A stretch of 64,000 nt of DNA from Dryas octopetala (GCA_963921425.1 OY992832.1:25137489-25201488); one strand, 5' to 3'. Shown: positions 1-11,290, numbered from the stretch's first letter. A program made the numbers and translations. Notes: generated from the letters alone by a model not told the origin.

Positions 1-177
1 CTATGTCCAGGCAAAACATCGATCCAAAGACCATTCAAGCCTCTTCGTTTCCATTTCTACAACGCGTACTTCTGCTCAATCAATATGAGTATCAACATAT
101 ATATATATATATATTAAACTATATATAAACTAATTAATTATTCTTTCAACTAAATTAACTAACATATAGTTAACTAA
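1..177. other. AT-rich flank with (TA)n, no gene
   Basis: Host DNA left of the first transposon. It contains a short TA microsatellite near 98-115 and the TAA (175-177) that forms the left target duplication of the neighbouring Harbinger element. No coding signal is seen on either strand. Confidence 0.6.
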
Positions 178-1051
178 GGCCTTCCACAGCAATGATATTG
201 AGAGTGAGAGTGAGAGTGATTGGAAGGTCTAATTTTGCTACAATGGGCCGGAATAATGAGAGTGAGGGTGAGTGAGGGTTAGAGTTGAGGGTGAGGAGAG
301 GATCTGGTTGAGAGTGAGAGTGTGTGAGTTTTTTATCACAGTGGGTCCCACCGAAATCGAAAAGACGAAAAAGGGCAGAGAGAAGAATTAAAACCCTTCA
401 GCACAGTCCGGAATTTTCGTTATTGGCAGGGGTATTTTTGTACTTGCGGAGGGAGAGAAAACAGTGGCCGACAAGCACTGTTCACCCAATAAAGCACCGG
501 AATGGAAAAGACGAAAAAGGGCTTTTGACAAATTCAAAAAGCTGAGGCACGGTCCGGAATTTTAATTATTGGCAGGGGCATATTAGTACTTCGGAGGGAG
601 GGATGCAAGTGGCCGACACGCCACTGTTCATCGCAGGTGCTGCCTCCCACTCGCCCACACGCGCGCTTGCTTCACACCGTTGGCCCAGATCACTTGCCCG
701 TTGCAGATCAACGGTCCTCTTTTTAAGCCCGGTTTCAATTAAAAAAAAAAAAAAAAAAGGAAGGCTGCAACACGTGGCAGCGTCTGGAGGCTCAGATGAG
801 TGTATCCGTTGGAGATCAACGGCTAGAATTAATTGACCGTTATAATGCAATTAAAAATACAAAAAAAATACCAAAAAAATTCGAAAAAATATTTAAAAAT
901 TCTGAAAAATTTATAACGGCTATTTCATAATTTTTCCTATAAATTGAGCATTCACACTTCATTTTTTCACACATCTATCTATCCAATTCATTCATTTTAT
1001 CAATCTATTCAAATCACCTCACTTTTCCTAGAAAATTCTTTTTTTCCAATC

Positions 1052-2379
1052 ATGGAAAATTCAAGGAAAAAGAATTGGTCCATTGAAGAAGAGGTAGCGC
1101 TTGTTGAAGCTTGGATGGAAAATTCGGAAGATTGTGAAATCGGATCCAATCAAAGAAACATGGAATTTTGGAATAAAGTGTACGATCAATTTATTCGGAA
1201 ATGTCCTCTCGCCGTGAGGAATGGGCGACAAATTGGGGCGGTCATGGCTCACTTCAAGAAAATAGGGCAAGCCACCTCGAAATATCATAAATGTATCTTG
1301 GCAGCCGAACGATCACGCACTAGCGGGCAAAATCAAATTGATACGGTGAGTTTTGCTAATTAAACTCAAATATTTTTGTTAATTAAATTCACATATTTAT
1401 GTTTGATTAATATGTGTGTACTCTATTTTAAATTGTGTATACTTTATTTTTGCTAGTTAAACTCAAATATTTTTATTAATTAAATTCACATATTTATGTT
1501 TGATTAATATGTGTGTACTTTATTTTAAATTGTGTATACTTTATTTGTGCTAGTTAAACTCAAATATTTTTGTTAATTAAATTCACATATTTATGTTTGA
1601 TCAATATGTGTGTACTATATTTGAGATTGTGTATACTTTATTTGTGCTAGTTAAACTCAAATATTTTTGTTAATTAAATTCACATATTTATGTTTGATCA
1701 ATACGTGTGTACTATATTTGAGATTGTGTATACTTTATTTTTGCTAGTTAAACTCAAATATTTGTGATAATTAAATTCAAATATTTGAGTACCATTTATA
1801 ATTCATTAATTTGTTTTCATATTACTAGGTGACCTTTGCCAACGACGATACCAAGCAATAAACCCGAAAAACCGTCCTTTTGCTTGGCACCATTGTTTTG
1901 CTAAGATGCAACACTTTGTGAAGTGGCAACATGCACAAACCGACACCCCCACTGATGCCGATACCGAAGCTGAAGCGGTTCAATTGAGCGCGGATGAGGA
2001 TGCCCCGGCCTTTCAACCACTTAGCGGTAGTCGCCCGAGGCCACCTGGTAGAAACAACTCCAAGAGGGCCAAACAAGTTGATACTAATGATGATGACCTT
2101 GCCGATAGTATCAGGTTTCTTTGCCACGGGCAGAAGGACATAGCTGCTTCACGCGACCGATTGATCAAAGAGCACACCGATTTCAAACAAAAGCAGCAAG
2201 ATTATGAGGTCATGGGCAAGGACCTCACCAACATGCACGGAGAACAACGAGCGTTTTGGGAGGCACAACAGCGTGAGGTTTTGGCGAGGTGGAGGGCAAG
2301 TGCTGCTAACGAGGCCAATCAGGGCACGTCAAGCTCGGGAGGGTACTTCCCCAACACTGACTTTTCACAATATGACTGA
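1052..2379 (+). pseudogene. Harbinger ORF1, Myb/SANT-like DNA-binding protein, two exons, frameshifted
   Basis: ORF1 of the Harbinger element; in this superfamily ORF1 is the DNA-binding partner needed with the transposase. Exon 1 starts at the ATG at 1052 and encodes a SANT-like domain (NWSIEEEVALVEAW, then NGRQIGAVMAHFKK), the type often mis-annotated in plants as glutathione S-transferase T3-like. A donor (ACG|GTGAGT) lies at 1345/1346 and an acceptor (TACTAG) before 1829. The intron is filled by a tandem repeat. Exon 2 is open from about 1,860 to the stop at 2,377-2,379 and carries a FQPLSGSRPRPPGRNNSKR motif, a charged, Gln-rich coiled-coil-like stretch, and a Ser/Gly tail. Joined at these sites, exon 2 meets a stop near 1,859, so a 1-2-nt frameshift is present around 1,855-1,862 unless an alternative acceptor is used. 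Confidence 0.85.
1352..1775. repeat. Tandem repeat, about 97-bp unit, four-plus copies, in ORF1 intron
   Basis: Units begin with GCTAATTAAACTCAAATATT or close variants at about 1355, 1453, 1551, 1647 and 1743. They are AT-rich and diverged by a few bases each. The array makes up nearly the whole intron between the two ORF1 exons. Confidence 0.9.
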
Positions 2380-2479
2380 CGTGTCATTGTTTTTCCAACT
2401 ATTTCTGTCGTGTACTTTATGTATGCATTTTATTATGAATTAAAATAAAATACCCTATTATTAAATATGTCACGGATTC

Positions 2480-2700
2480 CTTTACTTTTCCAAGATGATA
2501 AGATAGCCTGTTATGACTGATGATAAGATTTTGATTCGTTTAACTTTCCAAGATGATAAGATTCTGATTCGTTTAACTTTCCAAGATGATAAGATAGCCT
2601 GTTATGACTGATGATAAGATTTTGATTCGTTTAACTTTCCAAGATGATAAGATTCTGATTCGTTTAATTTTCCAAGATGATAAGATTTTGATTCGTTTAC
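2480..2700. repeat. Tandem repeat built on TTCCAAGATGATAAGAT
   Basis: Five or six copies of a 35-75-bp compound unit (TTCCAAGATGATAAGAT followed by TTGATTCGTTTAACT or by TAGCCTGTTATGACTGATGA). They lie in the spacer between ORF1 and the transposase of the first Harbinger element. The region has no coding potential. Confidence 0.85.
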
Positions 2701-2796
2701 ATTATCACACCTAGTCTATAAATTTCACCATGTCGTGCCTTCACCAATTCACCCTGCTTAGTAATTGCAGAAAATTCGTTTAAACTTTGCTTCAGG

Positions 2797-4173
2797 ATGT
2801 CTACCCCCCACAATTATGATTCAGATGAAGAGATGTTTCAGGCACAACTAGACATGTACGATGACCAGCTCGCAAATATCACGGCGTGTGCCATGGCTGC
2901 TTACCGACGACATAAACAACGAAGTGAAAGAAGGCCAATACATGGAGGCACATCCCAACCACGACGATATATCCCTCGAGACCGACAACTAGGCCATGGT
3001 CTTATTATGAGCAACTATTTCGACCCTGGAGCAAGATATACTGAAGAGATGTTCCGACGACGCTATCGGATGAAGAAATCACTATTCTTAAAGATGATGC
3101 AAGATGTGTGCAACAAAGATGTCTACTTCCAACAAAGACAAGACGCTACTGGAAGATAGGGCTGTACGCCAGAGCAAAAGCTGACTTCGGTCATGAGAAT
3201 GCTCTCCGCTGGGTACTCGGCTGATGCCCCAGACGAGGGCTTCCAAATTGCCCAAACCACAGTGCTGGAGTCATTCAAGAAGTTCATAAGAGTTATTCCG
3301 GAGGTGTACGGAGCGGAATACCTCCGCACACCAACAGTGGCTGATCTCCAACGGCTATTGCGTAAGGCTAAAAAAAGAGGATTCCCAGGTATGCTAGGGA
3401 GTCTGGATTGCATGCATTGGGAATGGAAAAATTGCCCAGTAGGACAACAAGGGGCATATCAAGGCCATTATCACACCCCAACTGTGATATTAGAGGCCGT
3501 TGCCGGGTACGACACGTGGATTTGGCATGCCAATTTTGGTTTTCCAGGGAGCAACAATGACATCAACGTATTGGATGGCTCACACCTTTTTGATGATGAG
3601 GAGCAGATGCGAAACCATCAGATCAAGTATAAGGTTAATGGCAATGACTACACAATGGGGTATTATCTAGTGGATCGGATCTATCCCAAATGGGCCACGC
3701 TTATACAAACAATAACGAATCCGGTAGGAGAGGCAAGTCAGCTATTTGCAAGATATCAAGAGTCCTACCGGAAAGATGTCGAGAGGGCGTTCGGGATTCT
3801 GAGGGCTAGATGGGAGATTCTAAAAAAGCCCGCCAGAGGATGGAATGTCAATGATCTGGGCTATATTATGAAGACATGCATAATTTTGCACAACATGATC
3901 ATTGAGGACGAGCGTCCAGAGAACGAGGACGATGAATCGGACGATGACATTGACCACGTTCAGGAAAGAATCTCCCGGGCTGTGGCACGGTATGACACTG
4001 AACCATATGATGGAGGCCAAAGTTATCAGCCAATTCTTTTAGAGCAACGGCTTTCTCGGGTTAGGTTGATACGGTCAACAACACTCCACCGGCAACTGAA
4101 GAATGATTTGGTCCAGCACCTTTGGACGCGAGAAGGAAGTCGTGGCCAAGCACGAGGCCGACGCCGGCGATGA
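2797..4173 (+). pseudogene. PIF/Harbinger DDE transposase with one in-frame stop
   Basis: The frame from the ATG at 2797 to the TGA at 4171-4173 is continuous except for a single TAG at 3157-3159, after codon 120. Reading past it gives about 458 codons, a normal length for a plant Harbinger transposase. The catalytic triad is recognisable: first Asp in GSLDCMHWEW, second Asp in PGSNNDINVLD, Glu in RKDVERAFGILRARW. The N-terminal part is acidic and the last 30 residues are Arg-rich. The stop sits where homologues have a conserved KMG/KLG-type position after ATGR, so it looks like a point nonsense mutation rather than a real end. The gene pairs with ORF1 upstream in the same element. Confidence 0.92.
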
Positions 4174-4202
4174 ACGCCGAAATGTTGAAGATGTCTCCAA
4201 TA

Positions 4203-4272
4203 CCATTGTGTGTTTGTTTGTGTTTGTGTTTGTGTTTGTGTTTGTGTTTGTGTTTGTGTTTGTGTTTGTGGC
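4203..4272. repeat. (TGTTTG)n microsatellite in transposase 3' region
   Basis: A hexanucleotide run of TGTTTG starting about 30 bp after the transposase stop codon, still inside the Harbinger element. Confidence 0.95.
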
Positions 4273-4743
4273 TGTCGTTTTGTGTTTGTTTGTGATTGTT
4301 TTTTGTTTTATTTGTTTATGTTTATTTATGTTTGTCTTAAATTTTCTTGTTTTATGTTGGTGAAATGAAATAAAGGTATTGGTGGAGACAAAATATAGAA
4401 TTTATATTTTAGGTAATAAAATTATAATTTCAAATATAGTCAATATTGACCTTATATTAAAGATCTCTTTAAAATAAAACTAATGGTATAATTTTTATAA
4501 ATATTTAAACTATAAATTATAACTTAACTATAACTTAATCTAACTTAGGCTTAATTTAATTATATACAATTACATTACTCTCAGCTCTTACTCTCAGCAC
4601 CACTGTAGCTTCAGCACATATCACTCTCACTCTCAGGACAAAAAATCACTTTTCAGGCCAAAAAATCACTTTTCAGGCCAAAAAATCACTTTTCAGGCTA
4701 TGTCTTACTCTCACTCTCACTCTCACCACTGTGGATGGCCTAA

Positions 4744-5334
4744 ACAATAAATACTTAACAACGATACAAAATAAAAAATGAATAGGAAAACAAGAAGAAG
4801 GAAAACAAATAAAAATAAAATAAGAAAACTAGGGAAACAAAACTAGGCACTTGGCCCTTCTTTCATCATGGGATGGTTTATGTTAGAAAAATATAATAAA
4901 ATAAGGATTTTATTTTAAGGCTGAAAATAAGGGTTTTATTTGTCCTGATAAACTGGCCCACTAGAAAAAATATGGTGATAAGTCGGCTCATTCAAAATGA
5001 GCCGAGCGCTAGTCTCCTTTTTTTTTTTTTTTCATGCTTTACAATATTAATTGTAGTCACTTTTTGACCGTAACAACCATTGTCACCATGCGAGATCGCA
5101 TAAAAATGATACTTGTAGATATACCTTATGTCATGTTCTTATATAAACATGACAAAAATTAATAAATCAACACAAAACACTAATTAAATTGAAGCTTATG
5201 CAGTCACATCCACACCTTAATTTCAACAGTAACAGTATTTGATACTGATTCACTGTTTAACTGAGTTACTATTTGACAATGACTATCGCTTTAGTACAAA
5301 AAAAAAAAAAAAAAATATGACGTCGAGGGGCCAA
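4744..5334. other. AT-rich spacer, no gene
   Basis: Low-complexity DNA with poly-T (about 5,020) and poly-A (about 5,300) tracts. There is no coding signal and I see no terminal repeats. Confidence 0.5.
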
Positions 5335-6061
5335 GCGCTCTAAAACGTGAGTCGACTATGATTGATCATTGAATAAAATGCATGGCATGTTTTTTAAAAT
5401 TCATAAGTGTTTCCTGTTCACATGTATTTCTCATACCCTGAGCACGACAACAGTTTTCAAGACATTTTGAAATAGGTTTGTGAAATGGTTTTAAAACTGG
5501 GGGATTTCAAAAGAAAATGAACTCAACGAAAATGAGCAGTTTTATAAGATAATTTTACGGGAAATGTTTTAAACTTTATTTTTTGTCCACTCATTGAGAG
5601 TTTCTCACGTTTTGTTTTTAACATTTCCCCCCAAGTATTAGTGATTGTTGAGGTAGGGCCGCACCACGTCGAGGCATCTTAGTGGTCCATCCCCACCAAT
5701 TGATATTATGGAATCAAGGTTGTGCTTGTAATTGTTATAGTAAGATGTGATTGTAAACCCTTACTAGTTATGCTGTGATATATTTGATGAAGTATTACTT
5801 GGTGTAGGTCTGAGACCCCTTTTGGTTTGTGGTTGGAGTTGGCTGTTGATAAATAGAAGTGTTTTTTTCATGTCTTAAAGGTGGGGATAGTCCAATTTTT
5901 AGGGGAGACTCTGCCAAATTTTCAGTAGAATTTTCCTTTTAGATTGACATCCCTATAAAGATCACAAGGATGAGTTAGGTTAGCGGGCCGACACTCGATT
6001 GGTGTTGGACCCCACAGGATCACTTTGGGTTTTAGGGTGGAATCTGAGGACGATCATGTCA
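5335..6061 (+). mobile_element. LTR fragment (3' half), related to the 20.2-kb and 55.5-kb solo LTRs
   Basis: It shares ordered blocks with the end of the solo LTR at 20,204-23,647: TTTTAAAACTGGGGGAT, TTGTCCACTCA, the ACGTCGAGGCA block, the GGTGTTGGACCCCA block, and the end ...GGTGGAATCTGAGGACGATCATGTCA. The right edge at 6061 (TGTCA) matches the LTR end, while the left edge is indistinct and the 5' part of the LTR is absent. No protein coding is expected. It is an older, more diverged copy than the other two. Confidence 0.7.
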
Positions 6062-7390
6062 AGGAAGGAGAAGAAATGGTGAAGATATGTTAGATGGTGG
6101 TTCTTGGGGATCTGACGGGAACATGGCTTTTAAGCTTTTTTTATTTTTACAAGATTTTTTATTTAGGTTGGAGGCCAATGATTCAGACTAATTAAGCATA
6201 CTTTTAAAAGAATTGGGATTTTTTTAATGACTATTGTTTTTTTCATAATTTAAATGTTATAAGAGTTGTAAGAAAGGTTAAAATGGACTTTGTCAAAAAT
6301 AATGTGGCAAATGAATATTTAACTAAATTAAATATTTTAATTGATTTGAAATTATATGTCATTAGGGCACAAATTAGGGTACAAAAATTAGGGCACTTAG
6401 CATTGCCCAATAAAAATTTCATCCAAATGAAAGAAGAAGTTGAAGCATCATAATTGATTTGTTGTTGCAATTGTTGATATACTCCTTATGACATATACTG
6501 GGCCAAGCCTTCTAATATGGAATTTCAAAAGAATTACAATTTCGTTGAAAGTTTAAATTAAAATAATTGAAACTTTTAACAAAATTTTGACAATTTTGAA
6601 CCCTGAAAAAATGGAGGAATTTTTCAAAATTTAATTTCATGCTAATACGTGACCGATAATGAGTTATTTTGTTTGGTTATCTTAAAGTACTTTCCAGTTT
6701 CCAGAAGAAACCAATACAAACAGAGGCCCAATTGCTTCCTTTATTATTATTTTTTTTTTGGGTTTTTGCACTTTCTCAAAACCGACTAGTCAAATGGCTA
6801 ATTATGACCCATTAATTCCTCACTCACCCAGTTCAACTACTTCACCAACATCAAGACCCTTCACTACGATCTCACCCTCAAAGTTTGGTATGGTCAACTT
6901 CAATTTGTCCTTTAACCAAGGACAACAAAATACAACTCTTCTCACACCATGGTTCAAAGGGCAACAATTTTGAAAGCTTAAGTGATAGGGACTAGGGAGG
7001 ACAATACATAGCTTTAACCTACGCATGATTTATGATAAAGTTGATTAAAATAGTTAATTAGAATGCAGGGGAGAGTTGTATGAAATCCCAGTGCTTAGTA
7101 ATGGAACCTAAAAGTCTTCAAGCAACAACCCAACAATTGATTCACGATGTATGTTTCAGTGATTTATTTGGGTGAGATGAAAACTATGCTGCCATCAAGC
7201 AAGATTTCTTTGCAAATTCCTTTTAAGTAGTCGATCGATCATCTTGGTTTTTAATAACAAGCCATGCAAACTATATTTATACCTTACAAATTTACACAAA
7301 GTCTCTATTTCATCTTTCTAATAAACTGTTTTCCCTGTCAGACTTTGAAGCTACACAGCCTAAACCCTTATCAGAATCTGAAAAATCAAC
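6062..7390. other. Intergenic, AT-rich, no supported gene
   Basis: Only short open frames occur and none shows a recognisable domain. The 6,820-7,026 stretch is open on both strands but has no family resemblance that I can see. The 3' untranslated region of the receptor kinase (minus strand) probably lies in the last 100-300 bp. Confidence 0.4.
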
Positions 7391-7391
7391 A

Positions 7392-8517
7392 CTAGCTATT
7401 TGAATCAAGACCAACAGACCCATTTGAATCCACCAGCTGCCTATACAAAACTGAGAAAGTATTATTAATTTGAGAAAATGATATCTCTTGGTAGGTATAG
7501 TCAAGGGCAGGAGCAGGAACACAAGTGCCTGCCCCCAACTTCTTAAGCTTGCAGGTGTCTGCACTCTCCTGCAGCCCCAGTGCAAACTCAAGTTCCACCT
7601 GCACTTCACCCATTGTGGGACGTTGGGCTCCTGTATAGCAAATACATCTCTCCATGATCTCCATATATTTTCTCAAACAATCTGGAGCTATTTTCCCAAT
7701 CAGAAATGGATCCAGCATATCAGGAAATCTTCTAAGCTCTCTTGAACAAGGTTTGGCACACAACACTTCCAATAACACCTGTCCAAACGAGAACACATCA
7801 GATTTTTCGGTAAGTTGGCCAGAACGTAAGTACTCTGGATCAGCATACCCCATTGTACCCACCACCCTCGAGTTCACTCTGATTAATGCATTTGACATAG
7901 TAGGAGGACCCCATCTTGGACAACCCAAAGTCCGAAAGCTTAGCCTCCAACTTTTCGTCTAATAGAATATTGGAGCTTTTCAAATCTCGGTGGATGACAG
8001 CATGCTTAACCCCAGTGTGGAGGTAGTGTATTGCACGCGCCACCCCAAGACAGATATTGAGTCTTTGCTTCCACGACAACGGATCCTTTTCAGACGTGAA
8101 AAGGCGGTCATAGAGGCTACCATTGGGCATGTAGTCATAAACAAGGATGAACTCTCTTTCTTCTTCGCAAAACCCAATGAGAGATATAAGGTTGGGATGG
8201 TGCAGCTGACAGAGCAAATGCACCTCCGCTGTGAATTCGCGCGCTCCCTGTAATGAATTATTGGAAATGCCCTTGATTGCAACGACTGTGGCTCCGTTGT
8301 TGATGTACCCTTTATACACTGAGCCAAAGCCACCAGCATCAATGCATAAGCTGTCATTGAAACATTGAGTTGCTGCTCTGATCTCGGCAAGTGAAAAGCG
8401 ATGACATACTTCTTCTAGAAAGGACCAGTTTTGGTTTAATTGTGTGGGGTTTCTTTTTTGAGATGCTTTCTTCCGTGGAGACAAGAAACACCAAACAGAT
8501 TGTGCATTAAACCCCAT
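7392..8517 (-). pseudogene. Receptor-like kinase domain, FERONIA/CrRLK1L type, one frameshift
   Basis: A Ser/Thr kinase domain read on the minus strand. Features in order: FSLAEIRAATQCFND lead-in, P-loop IDAGGFGSVYKG (the first Gly of the usual GxGxxG is Asp), VAIK lysine, catalytic loop HRDLKSSNILLD, DFGLSK, then GYADPEY and a C-lobe ending in QRPTMGEVQVELEFAL. The reading frame breaks once in the activation segment, near 7,905-7,915: upstream codons run through SKMG and downstream codons continue one base out of phase through MSNALIRVNSRVVGTMGYADPEY. One extra base explains this. The first ATG is at 8515-8517. No malectin-like ectodomain or membrane segment is found upstream, so the gene is either truncated or a cytoplasmic kinase. 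A sequencing error cannot be excluded; if the frameshift is real, the product would lose the C-lobe. Confidence 0.85.
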
Positions 8518-8523
8518 AAACAA

Positions 8524-9480
8524 TAATTCTGCGTTTTACAGTGCTGAAGCTATTGCCTTTGAAGCTGCTGCCCTTAAAGATTTAGAGGAACGATCTTGTG
8601 CGTGACATGCTGACAAATCCACCTATATAAGAATCATTTATACAGTATCTTAGTTCTAAATTTGATAATTTAGAGTATATATTTAATGATAATTTGAGTA
8701 AATCGATAACATACTGTACCAAAGAAAAAAAAACTACCTTTCGATAAGTTCCAGTATCCCAAAGAAATGGAGAAGTGAAGTATCTGTCTCTCCCCAATTA
8801 CTCAAATCAATCAAAAATGAATTTTCAGAAATGTAATCGAGTTGGTTTTGGGTCCTTTGGGCCCCCTTTCTCACTAACAAATAAAATCAATCCAACTCTC
8901 CATTGAACACTCATATTTAGTCAATCAATTAACAACTGTTAGCGTGTTGTTTAACGAAATTAATTGTTCCAATAACTCTCACCAAAACAATTAAAAATTG
9001 TTCCAATAGCCAAAATCTAAAGATATTATAGGATCAGTCCATTAATTATTTAATTATATGCACTTCACGCGTTTCTATATGTGCTATTTCCTATACTGAA
9101 ATGGAAATCATAAGAAAAGTCCCACATCTACATCAATTCCAAGCATACCAGATTGGACACTTCCTACCTTCACAATGTTGTACGTATACTGAAAACAAGG
9201 TCCCAATTTTTTCCAATCAACTACCTACCTACCTACTGTCCCGACTTCTGACTTTTTTCCTTATTGTCCTTTGGAATTTGGATGAGACATGCATGAACAA
9301 TTTTAAATTGCATGAATATAGACTACAAAACTTTTAAAGTTTATAGGGGAATGAGTGACCAAGACCAATATTGTTTGTAGTGAAAGAAAAGTTGGTCCTA
9401 CAAACTACTTTGTTGTAAGAAAGAAAGCTACCATCAAGTTTTGTTTTTGTTGTTCTGTAATTAGAATCAAGCAGCATATC
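8524..9480. other. Intergenic between kinase and NLR relic
   Basis: AT-rich sequence without recognisable coding content. It would contain the promoters of the divergent kinase (minus) and NLR (plus), but I cannot assign specific elements. Confidence 0.4.
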
Positions 9481-10870
9481 ATGGCAGAGTTTCTGGTGTC
9501 CTTTGTTGTTGAAAGGCTCGGTGACCTGCTGATCGAAAAAGCTACCTTGTTACATAACTTAAATGGGGTTAAGCAACAAGTTGAGCAGATCCAAGTTGAA
9601 TTAAGGCAGATGCAATGCATTTTGAAAGATGCATATAAGAGGCAAGACCAAGATGATAGCCTTTGGAATTGGGTTTCAGAGATCAGAGAAGTTGCTTATG
9701 ATGCTGAAGATGTCAGTCATGCTTTTTTCCATCAAACTCGTAACCCTAATACCAAATCCGCTCAAAAGGTAGTTTTGCTTCTTCGACCAAGCTTCACACC
9801 TTAATAAAGTTGGGTCTGAGATTGAGGCCATAACAGCTAGAATCTCAGACCTTGCCAGAAGTTCACAAATCTATGGCTTAAATGCTGTGAGACTAGATCA
9901 ATACTCATCAAGTACTCAACGACAATTGAGGTGGTCTTATTCCCATATTGCTGAGCATATTGTTGGGTTAGATGGAAACATAGAGGAATTAGTGGCAGAG
10001 CTTGTGAATGAAGAAAAACATGGTCGAGTTGTGTGTATTTGTGGAAAGGGTGGTCTTGGCAAGACCACTCTGGCCAAGCAAGTTTACCACAATGATCCTA
10101 TTAGGCGCTATTTTGATGGCTCTGCATGAACTTATATATCTCAACCATGCAAACCCAAAGATGTTTGGGAAGGCATTCTGATTAAACTAACCTCTCTATC
10201 AAAAGATGAGAGGGGGATCATATTCTAAAATGAGAGACGTAGAGCTTGCAAAGAAACTTTACCAGGTTCAAGAAAAGAAGCTATGTTTGGTGGTTCTTGA
10301 TGACATTTAGACAACTGAGGCTTGGCAAATTCTATGTCCTTCTTTCCCAACATCTAGGAAGGAGTGCAGCAGAATTTTGCTTACAACTCGTAATAAAGAA
10401 TTAGCTTCCTATGCAGATCCCAGAGGTGTTCTTCATGAACCAGGGAATTTGACTGAAGAAGAGGATTAGGAGTTGCTTCAGAGGAAGGTATTTCCGAAAA
10501 AGGATGATCTTGCAGGTAGTTTACCCCATTCTAATAATGTTTTGCATCCATATTTTATATCAGCATTTCTTTACCATAGATGATACCAATTATTATTAGT
10601 ACATACTCAATTTCTTGATTCTTGGTTTGTTGATAAAGTACTAAGAGATATTATAATTACATACTCAGTTTCATGTTTGATGATATGGCTATAAATCATT
10701 TATTTTTGTTTGTCATTTATACTGACCAGTTTCATCACCTGAGTGTTTCTCTAAATTGTTTTATGCTTTAATGCAGATTTTACAATATGTAACGATAAGG
10801 AGATGTTAGAAAGGGAAATAGTTAAAAGGTGTGCAGGCTTACCATTGGTCATTGTTGTGCTTGTCAAAAT
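9481..10870 (+). pseudogene. CC-NB-ARC (NLR) disease-resistance pseudogene, truncated
   Basis: It begins at the ATG at 9481 with an Rx-type coiled-coil domain (MAEFLVSFVVERLGDLL, then a WVSEIREVAYDAEDV motif, the EDVID-like region). A one-base frameshift near 9,800 shifts to the frame carrying the NB-ARC P-loop GKGGLGKTTLAKQVY (about 10,036-10,085). RNBS-A, kinase-2 (LVVLDDI, about 10,285-10,308), SRILLTTRNKELA (RNBS-B) and, after an intron at about 10,515-10,777, the GLPL motif (about 10,835) follow. At least three stops sit where a Trp is expected (TGA at 10,127-10,129, TAG at 10,308-10,310, TAG at 10,467-10,469), and another frame break lies near 10,220-10,240. The gene is cut just after GLPL by a copia LTR; the rest of the NB-ARC and the LRR are missing. 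It is clearly non-functional. Confidence 0.93.
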
Positions 10871-11085
10871 CATGCTTTAGCTATAATAACTAAGCTTACT
10901 TTATTCTCCCTTAGGAGGTATTTATAGCTTAGGAGGTATTTATAGGAGTACAGCCCTAGTAAACCTAAATACATAAGAAATCTAATAAAAAAGATAAGGA
11001 AAGCTACAAGAATAAGAAAGTAAATAAATTATCCTAAGTAGAATAGGACTCCAAATTAAACCTAAATTTCACAACCCCGCCAACA
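10853..11085 (-). mobile_element. Ty1/copia 3' LTR inserted in the NLR pseudogene
   Basis: Read on the minus strand, the 233-bp LTR starts TGTTGGCGGGGTTGTG at 11,085 and ends GCACAACA at 10,853. It has TG...CA ends, a TATA-like CTATAAATA (duplicated, about 10,916-10,945) and an AATAAA signal. Immediately upstream on the minus strand is a purine-rich GGAGGGGAG (11,086-11,094), the polypurine tract expected before a 3' LTR. It abuts the NLR sequence just after the GLPL motif. Confidence 0.8.
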
Positions 11086-11290
11086 CTCCCCTCCAAGTTG
11101 GCACATTAGCATCTCGCATGTCCAACTTGCCAAGTGAGTTGTAGAACCCTTCCCGGAGACTACTTTGGCAAGTAAATCAGCTAACGGATCTGCATTCTTC
11201 ACAAAAGTAGTAAGATCTATCAGTCTCCAAATTTCTGTTGACAAAATACCTATCAACTTCAGTACCAATCTTCAACCGATTGACAAGATC
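11086..11290 (-). pseudogene. Copia pol C-terminus (RNase H end), truncated
   Basis: Minus-strand codons give a VDRYFV-like motif, then FVKNADPLADLLAKVVSGKG and a short tail, matching the end of copia-type polyproteins (the ...ADLLTK... region). The frame shifts between the two motifs. The element stops at about 11,290, with no further pol, gag or 5' LTR found. It belongs with the adjacent LTR as a 3'-end fragment of a retrotransposon. Confidence 0.7.

Larger units (their letters stand above)
178..4740 (+). mobile_element. PIF/Harbinger DNA transposon, near complete
   Basis: A 4,563-bp element bounded by imperfect terminal inverted repeats. The left end reads GGCCTTCCACAGC and the right end, read inward, GGCCATCCACAG, both followed by GAGAGTGAGAGTG-type subterminal repeats. 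It is flanked by TAA at 175-177 and 4741-4743, the 3-bp TWA target duplication typical of PIF/Harbinger. Inside, both genes of the superfamily lie on the plus strand: a Myb/SANT-type ORF1 (1052-2379) and a DDE transposase (2797-4173). Each has one visible lesion, so this copy is probably not autonomous, but it is well preserved. The right subterminal region holds a 21-bp tandem repeat (about 4,630-4,700). Confidence 0.93.

Noticed and set aside
566..850. Overlapping open frames on both strands (566-850 minus, 603-836 plus)
   Set aside because: They lie in the non-coding 5' region of the Harbinger element, overlap each other, cross a poly-A tract and show no domain.
4103..4363. Open frame rich in Val-Phe repeats after the transposase
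   Set aside because: It is a translation of the TGTTTG microsatellite.
6758..6973. 71-codon open frame with Ser/Thr/Pro-rich peptide
   Set aside because: There is no family resemblance, it overlaps an equally open frame on the other strand, and it has no gene context.
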